Source: an uncultured Collinsella sp. (GTDB lineage: Bacteria; Actinomycetota; Coriobacteriia; Coriobacteriales; Coriobacteriaceae). From it: DNA of 16,022 nucleotides. How positions within the stretch are numbered: position 1 is the stretch's first letter; each line of letters begins with the position of its first letter. Position numbers and translations under genes: made by a program. A model generated the notes under the pieces. It was given only the letters and a program-made list of their open reading frames with translations. It did not search any database and had not been told where the DNA came from. Of the stretch, positions 15,266-16,022 are shown piece by piece. The DNA is taken from assembly GCA_902478825.1 (NCBI GenBank), contig CABSMK010000022.1, positions 1-16,022 of the forward strand, given 5' to 3'.

Positions 15266-15983
15266 CTAATTGACACGTTTTCCATTGTGACCGAAGGGCG
15301 TCTGGGCGTGAAGGGCAAACTTGGAGGGCGCATACCTTCCATCCATCATGCGCTCGATAAGGCCCTCGAGTTCAAGCGAACCCAAGAGTTTGAGTACGCC
15401 GACAGCATCGAGTGAGACGAGCGCCGCGATGTCGTCGACCTTGAGCGGAGAGGCGATGAGCGCATGCATCACGGTCTGCTGTGTTGGATTCAGGTCGGCA
15501 ATGCCGGGAGCATCGGGGCGCGAGTAGCGCAGGGTGCCGTATATGCGAGAGATAGCCATCTCGATGGACTCCTCGTCGACAATGCAGCAGGCACCGTTCG
15601 CAATGAGGTAATTCGTGCCACGCGACTCGGGCGATAGGATCGACCCCGGCACGGCAAGAAGTTCGCGCCCCAAATCCATAGCAGCCTCGGCTGTAGAAAA
15701 CGTCCCGGAAGGCATACCCGCCTCGGATACAAAGAGGGCTTGCGACAGGGCCGCGATCACGCGATTGCGACGCGGAAAGGCAAACTTGCGCGGACCCATG
15801 CCCCACGGAGAGATCGACACGACCGCGCCGCCCGTATCGAGCGTGCGCGTAATAAGCCCCGCGCTCGAACGCGGGTAGACCACGTCGGCGCCCGTCCCCA
15901 GCACCACGACGTGTTTGCCGCCGGCGTTGACCGCAGCCCAACCCGAGGCCTGGTCACAACCGACCGCACCGCCCGAAACTACC
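15266..15983 (-). CDS. dprA: DNA-processing protein DprA/Smf (5'-truncated by contig end)
   Basis: DprA binds incoming single-stranded DNA and loads RecA during natural transformation; it is also present in many bacteria not known to be competent. What remains is most of the Rossmann-like core, from the VVSGGAVGCDQAS nucleotide-binding-type loop, through VLGTGADVVYP and FAFPRRNRVIAALS, to the SGTFSTAEAA and VPGSILSPESRGTN blocks. A C-terminal winged-helix domain follows (about the last 65 residues, beginning LNPTQQTVMHAL). The start and N-terminal region are beyond the contig end. The apparent ATG at 16000 and the residues MCIRDR come from sequencing adapter, not from the gene. It is the first visible gene of the dprA-trmFO-xer unit. 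Confidence 0.93.
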
Positions 15984-16022
15984 CTGTCTCTTATACACAT
16001 CTGACGCTGCCGACGAATAGAG
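15984..16022. other. Illumina Nextera adapter sequence (assembly contamination)
   Basis: Positions 15984-16002 read CTGTCTCTTATACACATCT, the Tn5 mosaic end used in Nextera libraries. Positions 16003-16016 continue as GACGCTGCCGACGA, the rest of the Nextera read-1 adapter in reverse complement. The final six bases ATAGAG match the start of the reverse complement of i5 index N/S502 (CTCTCTAT), as I recall that index. These bases are not genomic. Confidence 0.97.

Noticed and set aside
15984..16000. ATG start for dprA giving a protein that begins MCIRDR
   Set aside because: These codons are the reverse complement of the Nextera mosaic end. DprA should have a longer N-terminal region and this is an adapter artefact.
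1..16022. Search by eye for CRISPR arrays, tRNA/rRNA genes, insertion sequences, phage genes or integrated elements
   Set aside because: Coding genes fill nearly the whole window. The gaps are at most about 220 nt and are explained by terminators, a promoter and leader. No spaced direct repeats, tRNA-like folds or transposase genes were seen.

Overview
The window looks like one end of a GC-rich bacterial contig from a Gram-positive fermenter. A Coriobacteriia (Collinsella-like) member of the Actinomycetota is my best guess. This rests on a long AdhE, the DXP isoprenoid route, an actinobacterial dxr-rseP-ispG order, and the general look of the proteins. It is an inference; no search was run. 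The left edge cuts into a gene. The right edge ends in Nextera adapter sequence from position 15984, so genuine DNA stops at about 15983.

Layout. 1-2485 (+ strand): the C-terminal two thirds of the fermentative aldehyde/alcohol dehydrogenase AdhE, a hairpin, then an aminoglycoside-phosphotransferase-fold kinase of unknown substrate with a strong terminator. 2486-2663: a convergent gap holding back-to-back terminators. 2664-15983: everything is on the - strand and, read in transcription order, forms three units. Unit 1 is dprA (5' end lost) - trmFO - xerC-like recombinase. Unit 2 is rpsB - tsf, with a clear sigma-70-type promoter ahead of it and a terminator after tsf. Unit 3 is pyrH - frr - uppS - cdsA - dxr - rseP - ispG - proS, with gaps or overlaps of 0-25 nt and a terminator after proS.

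How the genes fit together. Units 2 and 3 are the classic bacterial housekeeping cluster. They supply translation (ribosomal protein S2, EF-Ts, ribosome recycling factor, prolyl-tRNA synthetase), UMP phosphorylation, the DXP isoprenoid route (Dxr, IspG) feeding undecaprenyl diphosphate synthase (UppS), CDP-diacylglycerol synthesis (CdsA), and an RseP-type intramembrane protease. Unit 1 handles DNA uptake/recombination (DprA), tRNA m5U54 methylation (TrmFO) and chromosome dimer resolution (Xer).

I see no phage, insertion sequence, CRISPR array or defence island, and no wholly new system. The points most worth checking are a winged-helix-like cytoplasmic insertion in the RseP homologue, the Xer gene with no ATG/GTG/TTG start in the right place, a perfect inverted repeat inside the rpsB promoter with hairpins in its leader, and the adapter contamination at the right end.
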